Below, one piece after another: positions 16,166 through 24,289 of a stretch of 64,000 nt of DNA. Position 1 is the first letter of the stretch, and each line of letters opens with the position of its first letter. This stretch comes from Candidatus Binatia bacterium (GTDB taxonomy: Bacteria > Desulfobacterota > Binatia > Bin18). The notes under the pieces are model-generated. The model ran no database searches, was not told the DNA's origin, and was given only the letters and a program-made list of their open reading frames with translations. The DNA lies in contig JAJEFA010000011.1 of NCBI GenBank assembly GCA_022820725.1, forward strand, positions 158,367 to 222,366, in the 5' to 3' direction. Position numbers and translations under genes: made by a program.

Positions 16166-17137
16166 ATGCCCACACGGACCTATAGTCAGGCGATCAACGA
16201 TGCACTCGCCGAAGAAATGCAGCGCGACGAAAACGTGATCCTGTACGGCCAGGATGTTGCGGTCTGGGGCGGGATTTTCAAAGTCACCGACGGACTGCTT
16301 GAAAAGTTTGGTCCGGATCGTGTGTTCGATACGCCTATCTCCGAGAGCGTGATGGTCGGAGCCGGTGTGGGGGCGGCTTCAATGGGCCTGCGGCCGGTGG
16401 TGGAACTCCAGTTTGCCGATTTCGTTATCACCGCGGGTGATGAAATTTTCTTTAAGGCCGGCATGTGGCGCTATATGCACGGCGGGGCGCATACGATTCC
16501 GCTGGTGGTGCGGGCCCCCTCGGGCGGCTCGGGCTTTGGACCCGAGCATTCCGCCTGTCCCGAAGCCTTTATCATGCACGCTCCCGGTCTGCTGTGCGCC
16601 GTACCCTCAACGCCGCAAGATGCCAAGGGGTTGCTCAAGCAGGCGATTCGACTGGATAACCCGGTTATCTATTTTGAGCATAAACTGCTGTATCAAATGC
16701 GGGATGAGGTGCCGGACGGAGAGGTCCTGACACCTTTTGGCAAAGCGGTCGTCCGACGCGAAGGCGAAGCCGTGACGATTGTGGCTTGGCAAGACATGTT
16801 GCGCCGTGCGCTCAGCGCAGCAGAGCGGCTGAGCCGGGAAGGCATCGAGGTCGAGATCGTTGATCCGCGCACCCTGAATCCGTTTGACCGCGAAACCATT
16901 ATCGAGTCGGTCAAAAAGACCGGGGCCTGTATTGTGGTTGAAGAGGCCTATCGCACGCTCGGGGTTGGGGCGGAGATCGGGGCTCTGCTCGTGGAAGAAG
17001 CCCTGCCCTATCTGGACAAACCGTTCAAGCGTCTGGCCATTCCCGACGTGCCGATTCCGACCAGCCAGCACCTGGTTGATGCCATCGTTCCTTCGGTGGA
17101 CGATATTTACCGGGCGGTAAAAGAACTCGCTGACTGA
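16166..17137 (+). CDS. 2-oxo-acid/acetoin dehydrogenase E1 component, beta subunit
   Basis: 323 residues, typical of AcoB/PdhB. Seen: TYSQAINDALAEEMQRDENV at the N-terminus, the TPP-site glutamate region PISESVMVGAGVGAA, GLRPVVELQFADF, and the C-terminal transketolase domain with VDPRTLNPFD and VVEEAYRTLGVGAEIG. It pairs with the alpha subunit at 14764 to form the heterotetrameric E1. CAGGAGC precedes ATG 16166 and is part of the neighbouring repeat, so the insertion has probably replaced the native ribosome site. The E2 gene starts 7 bases after its stop. Confidence 0.9.
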   Translation: MPTRTYSQAINDALAEEMQRDENVILYGQDVAVWGGIFKVTDGLLEKFGPDRVFDTPISESVMVGAGVGAASMGLRPVVELQFADFVITAGDEIFFKAGMWRYMHGGAHTIPLVVRAPSGGSGFGPEHSACPEAFIMHAPGLLCAVPSTPQDAKGLLKQAIRLDNPVIYFEHKLLYQMRDEVPDGEVLTPFGKAVVRREGEAVTIVAWQDMLRRALSAAERLSREGIEVEIVDPRTLNPFDRETIIESVKKTGACIVVEEAYRTLGVGAEIGALLVEEALPYLDKPFKRLAIPDVPIPTSQHLVDAIVPSVDDIYRAVKELAD

Positions 17138-17144
17138 GGCTGGT

Positions 17145-18806
17145 GTGCAAAATACCAAAGTCGTGATGCCCAAACTCGGCCAGGCCATGACCGAGGGTGT
17201 GGTTGTGCGGTGGCACCGTAAAGACGGCGAGCGCGTCGTCGCCGGCGAGCTGCTCGTCACGGTAGAGACGGACAAGGCCGCGTATGATCTTGAGGCGACG
17301 GCGAGTGGAACCCTTCACGTCGTGGTCCAAGAAGGCGAAGAGGTCCCGATACATACCGTTATTGCTGAAATTGGCGACGCCCCAGTCCAGGCGGACACCG
17401 CCTCCGCTCCACCAGCAGCCGCCCCGGTCGTTCAACAGCGAACAGCGTCACGCCCAGGACGAGTTCTTGCCTCGCCAAAGGCCAAGCGGCTGGCCGCCGA
17501 ACGCGGCATCGATCTTTCGACCCTGACGCCGTCCTCCGCAGATGGTGTGATTTCCGCGGCTGATGTGGAGCGGGCTGCGGAAAGCGCTGTTTCCATCCAG
17601 CAGTCAGCGGCCGCCGCTCATATTACGTCCCTACGGACCGAGCGCGAACGCCGTCCTCTGACCGGCATGCGGAAGGCCGCCGCCCGTCGGGTCCAGGCGG
17701 CCTGGCAGACCATTCCGCATATTGTCCAGATGGTCGATGTCGATGCCGGCGGGCTGCAAGCGGTCCGGGAGCGACTCAGAACGGACATCTCCGAACTGAC
17801 GCTTAACGATCTGATTTTATCCGCGGCGGCGCACGTGTTGGCCGGACTGCCCGATCTCAATGGGACGGTCGAAAACGAAGAACTCATACTCTATGACGGC
17901 GTGGATATCGGCTTTGCCGTTGACTCGCCGCGCGGCCTGCTGGTCCCGGTCATCCGTGGAGCGAACGGCCTGTCCATCACCCAACTCGTGCGGGAAAGGC
18001 AGCGGCTGGTTGAAGCTGCTCGTGCGGGGCAGTTGCAATCGGCGGATATGGGTCAGGCCAGTCTGACCGTCTCCAACCTCGGCATGTTCGGTATCCGGGC
18101 TGGAACGCCGGTTATCAATCTGGGTGAACCCATCCTCGTCTTTGTGGGCGTAGTTGAAGAGCGGCCGGTCGTGCATAACGGGCAGATTGTCGCCCGACCG
18201 ATGCTGACGCTCAGCATTGCCTATGATCATCGGGTAGCGGACGGAGTGGCGGCGTCCCGGTTGAGTCAGGGTCTCAAAGAGGCGTTGGAGGACCTTGAGT
18301 CAAAGTCCCTCTTGGAAATCCCCAACCCCCAATCCCCAACCCCCAGCCCCCAACAAGCCCTGGGCAAACGGGAAGTCCGTTCGGTGTCGGCTGGCGATCG
18401 CTATGCCGTTCAGGTGCAGAGCCACGGTCATGTCTGGAGCCTTGACGAGCCGGCGAGCGACGGCGGAGAGGATACCGGCCCGGACCCGGTAACGGCCTTT
18501 CTTGGCGCCCTGCTCTCCTGCATGACGATTGCCTTCAAAGCAGCTGCTCGACGCCGCAAGATTACCATTGAACGGATAGCCGGGCAGGCCAAAGCACCGC
18601 CAAAGGGGCATGTGAAAGCAATAGCCTTAACCCTGGCAGTGTGGAGTACGGCTTCGGAGCAGGATTTGCAGATTCTCCTCGAACGGGCCAAGCGCGGCTG
18701 CTATGTGAGTGGGTTGCTGAAGCCGGATATCCAGCTTGCTGTGGAGTTGGTCAGACACGCGCCGGACGCTGCTAATTCCCCTCGCCCCCAAGGGGGCGAG
18801 GGGTAG
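17145..18806 (+). CDS. Dihydrolipoamide acyltransferase (E2) fused to a C-terminal OsmC-like domain
   Basis: 553 residues. In order: lipoyl domain with K44 in VETDKAAYDLEA; proline/alanine linker; peripheral-subunit-binding domain (ASPKAKRLAAERGIDLSTL, about 108-126); acyltransferase domain about 165-385 with YDHRVADG; a linker IPNPQSPTPSPQQ (392-404) encoded by a C-rich repeat; then an OsmC domain about 408-540 with GPDPVTAFLGALLSCM and ERAKRGCYVSGLLKP, keeping both cysteines expected of OsmC peroxidases. The last residues (NSPRPQGGEG) come from a hairpin repeat. GTG 17145 is the start, with TGAGG overlapping the E1 beta stop. No E3 gene is in the window. The fusion is seen; an antioxidant role for the lipoyl complex is inference. 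Confidence 0.88.
   Translation: MQNTKVVMPKLGQAMTEGVVVRWHRKDGERVVAGELLVTVETDKAAYDLEATASGTLHVVVQEGEEVPIHTVIAEIGDAPVQADTASAPPAAAPVVQQRTASRPGRVLASPKAKRLAAERGIDLSTLTPSSADGVISAADVERAAESAVSIQQSAAAAHITSLRTERERRPLTGMRKAAARRVQAAWQTIPHIVQMVDVDAGGLQAVRERLRTDISELTLNDLILSAAAHVLAGLPDLNGTVENEELILYDGVDIGFAVDSPRGLLVPVIRGANGLSITQLVRERQRLVEAARAGQLQSADMGQASLTVSNLGMFGIRAGTPVINLGEPILVFVGVVEERPVVHNGQIVARPMLTLSIAYDHRVADGVAASRLSQGLKEALEDLESKSLLEIPNPQSPTPSPQQALGKREVRSVSAGDRYAVQVQSHGHVWSLDEPASDGGEDTGPDPVTAFLGALLSCMTIAFKAAARRRKITIERIAGQAKAPPKGHVKAIALTLAVWSTASEQDLQILLERAKRGCYVSGLLKPDIQLAVELVRHAPDAANSPRPQGGEG
18319..18355 (-). repeat. G/C-rich repeat, copy C, inside the E2-OsmC gene
   Basis: ATCCCCAACCCCCAATCCCC AACCCCCAGCCCCCAAC-type sequence at the exact border between the E2 and OsmC parts, translated in frame as a Pro/Gln/Ser linker. 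Same word family as 15715, 16127 and 24207. Confidence 0.65.
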
Positions 18807-18818
18807 GGTGAGGGGGTT
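18778..18818. repeat. Hairpin repeat at the 3' end of the E2-OsmC gene
   Basis: A perfect 12-base stem (18778-18789 with 18792-18803, loop AA) is followed by TAGGGTGAGGG. The E2-OsmC reading frame runs through the hairpin, and its TAG stop lies directly after it. A related element is at 57045-57079. It may also act as a transcription terminator between convergent genes, though a T-tract is missing. Confidence 0.65.
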
Positions 18819-18852
18819 GCAGTAGCAACGCTATCGAGTGACCTGGACCTGC

Positions 18853-19788
18853 CTACTCGTGCAGGGCGGTTTTCAGCGCTGCGGCGGCCGTTTCCAATGC
18901 CTGCCCTGCCGGCTCGATGACCTTGGCCATGCCCATAAAGCCGTGGATAAGCCCCTCGAAGCATATGTATTCAACCGCTACGCCCGCCTCGCGCAGCTTG
19001 GCTGCGTACGCGGCTCCCTCGTCTCGCAGGGGGTCGTATTCCGCGGTGGCAATAAAGGCCGGCGGCAGGGAACTGCATTGACCGGTCGAGGCGTTCAGGG
19101 GGGAGGCTAGCGGGTTCTGTCCATCCGCCTCGCTGGCGAGGTAGTGATTCCAGAACCAGGCCATCATCTCGGTTGTCAGAAAATAGCCTTCCGCATTGTC
19201 CGTATGCGACGGCAGATCAACCGCGTGAGCCGTGACCGGGTACATGAGAAATTGATAGGTGAGAGCCGGCAGGTCGCTCTCTTGCGCTTTTAGGGTCACC
19301 GCGGCCGCCAGGTTGGCGCCCGCACTCTCGCCGCCCACTGCCAGCCGAGCTGCGTCTCCGTTCAGGGCGGCTGCGTTGAACGCGACCCACCGCGTGGCGG
19401 CGTAGCAGTCATTGACCGCTGCCGGAAATTTGTCTTCCGGCGCGAGCCGGTAGTCTGCGGAGACCACCACACAGTTGGCAAGATTGGTCAAGGCACGGCA
19501 GGACGCATCTACCGTGTTCAGACTGCCAACCACCCAGCCACCGCCGTGAAAATAGACCAAGAGGGGAAACGGGCCGTCTCCGGCGGGAGTGTAAACACGG
19601 ATGGGCTGTTTGCCGGCCACGCCGGGTATCAGCCGGTCTTCGACCGTACCGACCGGTTCGGGGTCATCCGTCGCACCCCGCGCGGCTTCCATAGCGGCCC
19701 GCGCCTCCTGGGGTGAGAGATGATGTAAGGGTGGGCCGGCGGCGGCCATTTGTTCGAGTGCTTTTGCGACCTGGGGATGGAGTGGCAT
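18853..19788 (-). CDS. Alpha/beta hydrolase, hormone-sensitive-lipase-like esterase
   Basis: 311 residues, standard for family IV bacterial esterases. Oxyanion motif FHGGGWVVG, nucleophile elbow GGESAGANLA, the acid in EYDPLRDEG and the histidine in GLIHGFMGM are all in place, so it should be an active carboxylester hydrolase in the cytoplasm. Substrate is unknown. GAAAGGAGAAC precedes the start. It lies downstream of the second hydrolase gene (19816) on the same strand with a 27-base gap, and of the luciferase-like gene at 20628, so the three probably form one operon. Confidence 0.88.
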   Translation of the reverse strand: MPLHPQVAKALEQMAAAGPPLHHLSPQEARAAMEAARGATDDPEPVGTVEDRLIPGVAGKQPIRVYTPAGDGPFPLLVYFHGGGWVVGSLNTVDASCRALTNLANCVVVSADYRLAPEDKFPAAVNDCYAATRWVAFNAAALNGDAARLAVGGESAGANLAAAVTLKAQESDLPALTYQFLMYPVTAHAVDLPSHTDNAEGYFLTTEMMAWFWNHYLASEADGQNPLASPLNASTGQCSSLPPAFIATAEYDPLRDEGAAYAAKLREAGVAVEYICFEGLIHGFMGMAKVIEPAGQALETAAAALKTALHE

Positions 19789-19815
19789 GCTGTTCTCCTT
19801 TCAGCCGAGTACACC

Positions 19816-20598
19816 TTATGTCAGAAAATTGCGTATGAGCTGGACACATTCGGTCGGCTTTTCCAGTGGCGGACAGTTGCCGCATTGCGGAATAATCTCC
19901 AGGCGAGCGTTGGGCAGCGCGTGCTGATACAACGTGCCGCACTCCAGCGGTACGACCCGATCGTCCTGCCCCCAGATAATCAGCGTTGGCAGATGCACCC
20001 GGCCTAACAGTCCTGGCAGGCTGGGGCTGAACATATATGGCTTCCAACAGTAGCGGACCAGGGTTTCCTGGTTGCGCGTTTGGACGTCGCGCTCTTCCTT
20101 GGACGGCTTGCCCTGAAACAGTTCGGCATACTCGGCAACCTGCTGCGGATCGAAATATGTCAGTTGTCTGGTGCCCTCCTGCCCGTGCAGAAAGACATCG
20201 GCAATTTCGCCGTCCTGCGGTTGGACACCGGCCGCGTCAATCAGAATAAGATGATCGAAGGTCCTGGGCGACATGACCGCCATTTCTGCCGCCAGCCAGC
20301 CGCCGATGAAGTGACCGGCCAGAGTCACCTGAGACAGGTCCAGGGCGTCCAGCAGCCATAAACTGAAACGGGCCAGGTCCGTGAAGGATTCGAGCCAGGG
20401 GGGACGCTCGGACTGGCCAAAGCCCGGACAGGTTGGCGCATAGACGGTAAAGGAATCGGCTAACTGTTCGTGATAGTGCCGCCAGCCCAGACTGCCTTCC
20501 GCGCCGTGCAGCATGACCAGCGGTTTACCCTGGCCGCCTTTGAGGTAATGAATCCGGGCGCCGCCAACTTCGATAGTGTGTTCCGCATGTTCCGGCAT
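19816..20598 (-). CDS. Alpha/beta hydrolase-fold protein lacking catalytic Ser and His
   Basis: 260 residues with an otherwise normal alpha/beta hydrolase fold: MLHGAEGSLGW oxyanion region, PGFGQSE, and IIWGQDDRVVP with the acid. The nucleophile elbow reads GHFIGG, with Phe97 (TTC at 20308-20310 reverse) where Ser is expected. The catalytic His position reads QCGNCPPLEKP, with Asn241 (AAC at 19876-19878 reverse). Both differ by one base from the usual codons (TCC, CAC). The frame is intact over its full length. It is therefore a probable non-hydrolytic paralogue or a recently disabled enzyme. It lies between an esterase gene and a luciferase-like gene on the same strand. Confidence 0.85.
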   Translation of the reverse strand: MPEHAEHTIEVGGARIHYLKGGQGKPLVMLHGAEGSLGWRHYHEQLADSFTVYAPTCPGFGQSERPPWLESFTDLARFSLWLLDALDLSQVTLAGHFIGGWLAAEMAVMSPRTFDHLILIDAAGVQPQDGEIADVFLHGQEGTRQLTYFDPQQVAEYAELFQGKPSKEERDVQTRNQETLVRYCWKPYMFSPSLPGLLGRVHLPTLIIWGQDDRVVPLECGTLYQHALPNARLEIIPQCGNCPPLEKPTECVQLIRNFLT

Positions 20599-20627
20599 GA
20601 TCGTTATCTCTGTTCCAGGGAGGTTGT

Positions 20628-21848
20628 CTATGGCGCTTGTTCAAAGGGTCCGGGCAGCCCCAGCTCTTTTCCCATTTCCCGGACTGCCGGGAGCACGTCA
20701 TGCTCCATGAGGGCTAAACAGCGCATCGTGTCTTCATGTCCGATGGTGCCGTCATTTGTCCAGACGCCGAGAATGCCGGGGCGGACAACGCTGAGGACTT
20801 CGCGTAATTTCCTGACCACCGTGTCCGGGTTGCCGACAATAACCCGGTTGCTTTCCACAACCTTTTCCCAGCCCGCGGAATCAACGCCGCCGTAGAGAGG
20901 GTCAGGCCGGAGCGAATAGCGCCGGTACTGGTCGACAATGCGCTTGGCCCCTTCGCGCGAGTTATAGCCCGGCGGGGCCATGAAGTCTCCCGGCAGCGGT
21001 ACGCGACCGACACCGGCATTCCCAATCAGAAAGCCCTTGCCGACCTCATACGCTTTTTCGTCCGTGTCCTGGACATGAACGCGGACGAGATAGCCAAAGT
21101 TTTGCGGGCCGGGCTCATAGCCCACCTGCTTTGCGGCCTCGGTATAAATCGCGGTCAGGTCCAGGGTCACCTGGGGGTCGGTTTCCAGATAGATGTAGGG
21201 ATAGTGGTGCTGGGCACACCAGATCAGCGTCTCCGGACTGCCGATACCGGGAATCCAAACGGGCGGATGCGGCTGTTGGAGCGGTCGCTCAAATGGGTTG
21301 ACCACCCGAAACTGATAATGCTTGCCCTCCCAGCGCCACGGCCCTGGAGTGGTCCAGGTTTTGACAATCAGGTCATGCGCCTCTTCAAAGCGCTCTCGGT
21401 TATACACCGGATTGGTGTTCGTTGCCCAGCTCTCGATGCCCGTCCCCCGTACAAAGCCCGATACGAGCCGGCCCCGAGAGATCATATCGATCTCCGCCAA
21501 CTCCTCGGCCAGACGCAGCGGGTTATCGAAGATTGGGAGCGGATTGCCCAGCAGGACGATTTTTGCCCGCTTGGTGGTGCGGGCCAGGATGGCGGCTTCG
21601 AGATTCATGGCCGCCCCCATACACGTCGGGGTATTATGATGCTCGTTCAGCATCAGGCCGTCGAAGCCCACCTCTTCGGCGTACTCGTACTCGTCGAGAT
21701 AGGTATTATACAGGTCCGCCCCCAGGGTGGGATTGAAATGGGCGTTCGGAAACGTCAGGCGAACCGCACTGCGAAAACTCTGGCGAACATCTTCTTCCGA
21801 GTAGTCTACATAGGCTCGCTCGGTAAAACGCATGAGAAACATACCCAT
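20628..21848 (-). CDS. LLM-class (luciferase-like) flavin-dependent oxidoreductase
   Basis: 406 residues of the bacterial-luciferase-like TIM-barrel family, using FMN or F420. Seen: EYAEEVGFDGLMLNEHHNTP, RAKIVLLGNPLPIFDNPLRL, AEELAEIDMISRGRL, GFVRGTG and PLQQPHPPVWIPG, then NDGTIGHEDTMRCLALM near the end. Such enzymes oxidise or hydroxylate small organic molecules; this subgroup's substrate is unknown. AGGAGGGGC precedes ATG 21848. It is the first gene of a probable operon with the two alpha/beta hydrolases downstream and is divergent from the HbpS-like gene at 21971. Confidence 0.87.
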   Translation of the reverse strand: MGMFLMRFTERAYVDYSEEDVRQSFRSAVRLTFPNAHFNPTLGADLYNTYLDEYEYAEEVGFDGLMLNEHHNTPTCMGAAMNLEAAILARTTKRAKIVLLGNPLPIFDNPLRLAEELAEIDMISRGRLVSGFVRGTGIESWATNTNPVYNRERFEEAHDLIVKTWTTPGPWRWEGKHYQFRVVNPFERPLQQPHPPVWIPGIGSPETLIWCAQHHYPYIYLETDPQVTLDLTAIYTEAAKQVGYEPGPQNFGYLVRVHVQDTDEKAYEVGKGFLIGNAGVGRVPLPGDFMAPPGYNSREGAKRIVDQYRRYSLRPDPLYGGVDSAGWEKVVESNRVIVGNPDTVVRKLREVLSVVRPGILGVWTNDGTIGHEDTMRCLALMEHDVLPAVREMGKELGLPGPFEQAP

Positions 21849-21970
21849 GCCCCTCCTTCCTTCTCCCGGACACTATCCTGTCTGGTATCACCGGATCAAG
21901 AGAAAGGGGCGGACACAGCTTGACTCTTATCGGCAGGCCGCATACGGATAGCCGGAGAGGAGGACCGACT

Positions 21971-22390
21971 ATGGCAAAGACCTACGCCAAGAGCACGATT
22001 TCGTATGAATCCGCAGCAAAAATGGTGGCCGCGGCCATCGCCAAAGCGGAGGAGTTGGGCTGCAAACAGAACGTGGCGGTTGTTGACGATGGCGGCAACC
22101 TCAAGGCGTTTGGCCGCATGGACGGCGCCCCGCTGCTTGGGGTGGAAGGCTGTCAACGCAAGGCGTTTACCTCGTTGTTTGGGGTGGGGACACAAGACCT
22201 CTACAGCGCCATCAAAGACGACCAGTCTCTGGTCGTCGGCTTGTCGCATTTCTCCCGGGCGACCATGGTCGGGGGCGGACTGCCCATCGTCGTTGATGGA
22301 GAGGTCATCGGTGGGATCGGCGTTGGCGGCGGCACGGTCGATGAAGACGTGGCCTGCTCGCAAGCCGGGCTCGACGCGCTTAACGGCTAG
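21971..22390 (+). CDS. HbpS/GlcG-like protein (DUF336 family)
   Basis: 139 residues. AIAKAEELGCKQNVAVVDDG followed by GNLKAFGRMDGAPLLGVE and the glycine-rich GGLPIVVDGEVIGGIGVGGG are diagnostic of the DUF336/GlcG/HbpS family, small alpha/beta proteins that can bind heme or act as accessory proteins of oxidoreductases. No signal peptide is visible, so it is probably cytoplasmic. GGAGAGGAGG precedes ATG 21971; an in-frame ATG at 21920 lacks such a site. It is convergent with the nitrile hydratase accessory gene. Function here is unassigned. Confidence 0.85.
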   Translation: MAKTYAKSTISYESAAKMVAAAIAKAEELGCKQNVAVVDDGGNLKAFGRMDGAPLLGVEGCQRKAFTSLFGVGTQDLYSAIKDDQSLVVGLSHFSRATMVGGGLPIVVDGEVIGGIGVGGGTVDEDVACSQAGLDALNG

Positions 22391-22411
22391 CCTGCCGCAC
22401 TCCCGGATTGG

Positions 22412-22807
22412 TTAGATCGGTCGCGGTACGCGCGGGACGGGGCGTTGCGACCCGCCCGGTGGCGGGGTCTGGGGAGGAGTCCCTTCTCCCCCGTCCGCCC
22501 GGAGTTGGTCCTGTGTACAGAGTCCCTTTTCGATCAGGACCTTTTCCAACGAGGCCAGCCAGTGTTCATAATAGCCCGGAAAGGGTGCGTCCGGGTTATC
22601 GGCGCGGGCCGCGTCCGCATCTCCAATTTCGGCAATCAAATGGTCCCGAAAATCGTCCCACTGATACTGCCCCTGCTCACACAGGGCTACGGCCAGGGCA
22701 AAGGCGCGCCGTTCCCAGGCGTCGTGAAAGACCAGCTCACCGCTCTTCCGCGGCAGGGCGGCGTCCCCTTCCATATTTGAGATCTTGCGATCGGGTGTAG
22801 ACTTCAT
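22412..22807 (-). CDS. Nitrile hydratase accessory/activator protein
   Basis: 131 residues. The region ELVFHDAWERRAFALAVALC with WDDFRDHLIAEI and FPGYYEHWLASLEKVLIEKG is the helical domain shared by nitrile hydratase beta-subunit N-termini and the small activator proteins that help load the metal. The SH3-like barrel of a full beta subunit is absent, and the C-terminus is a low-complexity Pro/Gly tail. It follows the alpha gene by 55 bases in the order beta-alpha-accessory, typical of cobalt-type operons. The start is uncertain: ATG 22807 and ATG 22774 both lack a strong ribosome site. Confidence 0.8.
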   Translation of the reverse strand: MKSTPDRKISNMEGDAALPRKSGELVFHDAWERRAFALAVALCEQGQYQWDDFRDHLIAEIGDADAARADNPDAPFPGYYEHWLASLEKVLIEKGLCTQDQLRADGGEGTPPQTPPPGGSQRPVPRVPRPI

Positions 22808-22862
22808 GCTGCTGGATGAAAGAATACTTTCCGTTCTCTCTCTACCAAGCGTCTTGTCAACG

Positions 22863-23522
22863 TCAAGTATTCTTTTCGACCTTGGTGACACCGATCATCG
22901 AGTCGCGGCTGACCAGTGCGGTGAGTTCTTCTTCACTCATGTCTTCAGTTCCGACGGGCCGTTCGGGCAGGACCATATAGCGGATTTCTGCGCTACTGTC
23001 CCAGACCTTCACTGCGGTGGATTCGTCGAGTTCCAGACCAAAGTCCCGCAGCACGCCGCGCGGGTCCACCACGGACCGCGAGCGATAGGCGGCATCCTTG
23101 AACCAGGCTGGCGGCAGGCCCAGAACCGGCCACGGGTAGCAAGAGCACAGGGTGCACACGACCAGGTTGTGGGTGTCCGGGGTGTTCTCAACCACCACCA
23201 TATGCTCGCCCTGAAGGCCGCTGAAGCCGAGTTCCGCAATGGCCGCGGTGGCGTCTTTGAGCAAACGCTCTTTATACGCGGGATCGACCCAGGCCCGGGC
23301 AACGACCTTGGCCCCGTTGATCGGCCCGAGGTCGTTCTCATACGTTTCGACCAGCTTGTCGAGCGTTTCCGAAGAGACCAGCCCTTTGGCCACGAGTAAG
23401 GACTCCAGGGCCTGGACCCGCTTCTCCAGGGCTGCGGTCTGTTCGGGGGTAGTGTGTTTCTCCAGGTAGGGATTCGGCGGCGCATCGTGGGCGCTGTGGC
23501 CGTGAGTATGATCGTCGCTCAT
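22863..23522 (-). CDS. nthA: Nitrile hydratase alpha subunit, cobalt type
   Basis: 219 residues. The metal-claw motif [11 protein letters not shown] has cysteines at 123, 126 and 128; Thr between the first two cysteines (C-T-L-C-S-C) marks the Co(III) type, whereas iron enzymes have Ser. A histidine-rich N-terminus ([10 protein letters not shown]) may bind metal. With the beta subunit it hydrates nitriles to amides. AAGGAGAGG precedes ATG 23522. It is 11 bases after the beta gene and followed by the activator gene. No amidase gene lies next to it, though an amidohydrolase or nearby hydrolase could take over; that is speculation. Confidence 0.92.
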   Translation of the reverse strand: MSDDHTHGHSAHDAPPNPYLEKHTTPEQTAALEKRVQALESLLVAKGLVSSETLDKLVETYENDLGPINGAKVVARAWVDPAYKERLLKDATAAIAELGFSGLQGEHMVVVENTPDTHNLVVCTLCSCYPWPVLGLPPAWFKDAAYRSRSVVDPRGVLRDFGLELDESTAVKVWDSSAEIRYMVLPERPVGTEDMSEEELTALVSRDSMIGVTKVEKNT

Positions 23523-23533
23523 GACTCCTCTCC

Positions 23534-24193
23534 TTAGGCTGGGTCGAGATAATCTTCCCACAGGTCGATATACAGATCGTCTGTGGCGGCGGCGTCCGGG
23601 CCCCAGAGCTCCTGGGCGGTAAAGCAGACTGAATACAGCGGCTGTGGCTGTTCGCCCTGACCGTGAGCGTTGGTGTCCGGGTACACAAAAGTGCCGTGGA
23701 CTTGGGCTATCGTACCGTTTTTTCCTCGAACATAGCGGGGCAACCGGGTGTGGCCGGTTGGATTCAGATTGCGGGCTTGAACTTGGTCGCCGACTGAGAA
23801 ACGCGGGGTCAGGCGGCCTTCTACGCGGTTGCAGGGTGCCCCGCCTTGCACCACTGCCGGAATCGCCTCCGGTGGAAGCGGACCTTCCGCTCGCTTGCCG
23901 GTCTCCTGGGCGACTCCGGTTGCTAATTCCTCTGGGGTGAGCACGCCTTTTTCCACGGCTAGGGCTTCCAGTGCGGCCAGCCAGTGCTCATAATAGGTCG
24001 AGGAGAGATAATGGGTAGGGTCCATGCGTTCGATTGCATGCCGAAAGGCGTCGAGCGTGTCGAGTTGGCCCATGCCGAGCATGGTCATGGCAAACACGCG
24101 TTTTTCCCACGCGGCATGAAAGATCGGCTCATTCTCTTCCGGTTTGACCGGGCCGTAGCAGGTCATACCACCCATGTCATGTACGCCATTCAT
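23534..24193 (-). CDS. nthB: Nitrile hydratase beta subunit
   Basis: 219 residues. It starts with the conserved [10 protein letters not shown], continues with the helical domain ([20 protein letters not shown], then [20 protein letters not shown]), and ends with the SH3-like barrel: [32 protein letters not shown] and [19 protein letters not shown] precedes ATG 24193. It is the first gene of the beta-alpha-accessory operon, and a G-rich repeat (24207-24240) lies directly upstream, where the promoter and leader would be. Confidence 0.92.
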   Translation of the reverse strand: MNGVHDMGGMTCYGPVKPEENEPIFHAAWEKRVFAMTMLGMGQLDTLDAFRHAIERMDPTHYLSSTYYEHWLAALEALAVEKGVLTPEELATGVAQETGKRAEGPLPPEAIPAVVQGGAPCNRVEGRLTPRFSVGDQVQARNLNPTGHTRLPRYVRGKNGTIAQVHGTFVYPDTNAHGQGEQPQPLYSVCFTAQELWGPDAAATDDLYIDLWEDYLDPA

Positions 24194-24206
24194 CGGAATT
24201 CTCCTT

Positions 24207-24240
24207 GGGGTGAGGGATTGGGTATTAGGGGTTGGGGAAA
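24207..24240 (+). repeat. G-rich repeat, copy D, upstream of nthB
   Basis: GGGGTGAGGGATTGGGTATT AGGGGTTGGGGAAA-type sequence 14 bases upstream of the nthB start on the opposite strand. It shares TGAGGGATTGGG and AGGGGTTGGGGA with the cassette repeats at 15715 and 16127. Confidence 0.65.
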
Positions 24241-24289
24241 AATCTAACACCCGACCGGTTAAGGGTCAATCAACTAAGCGCTCTGTGAG

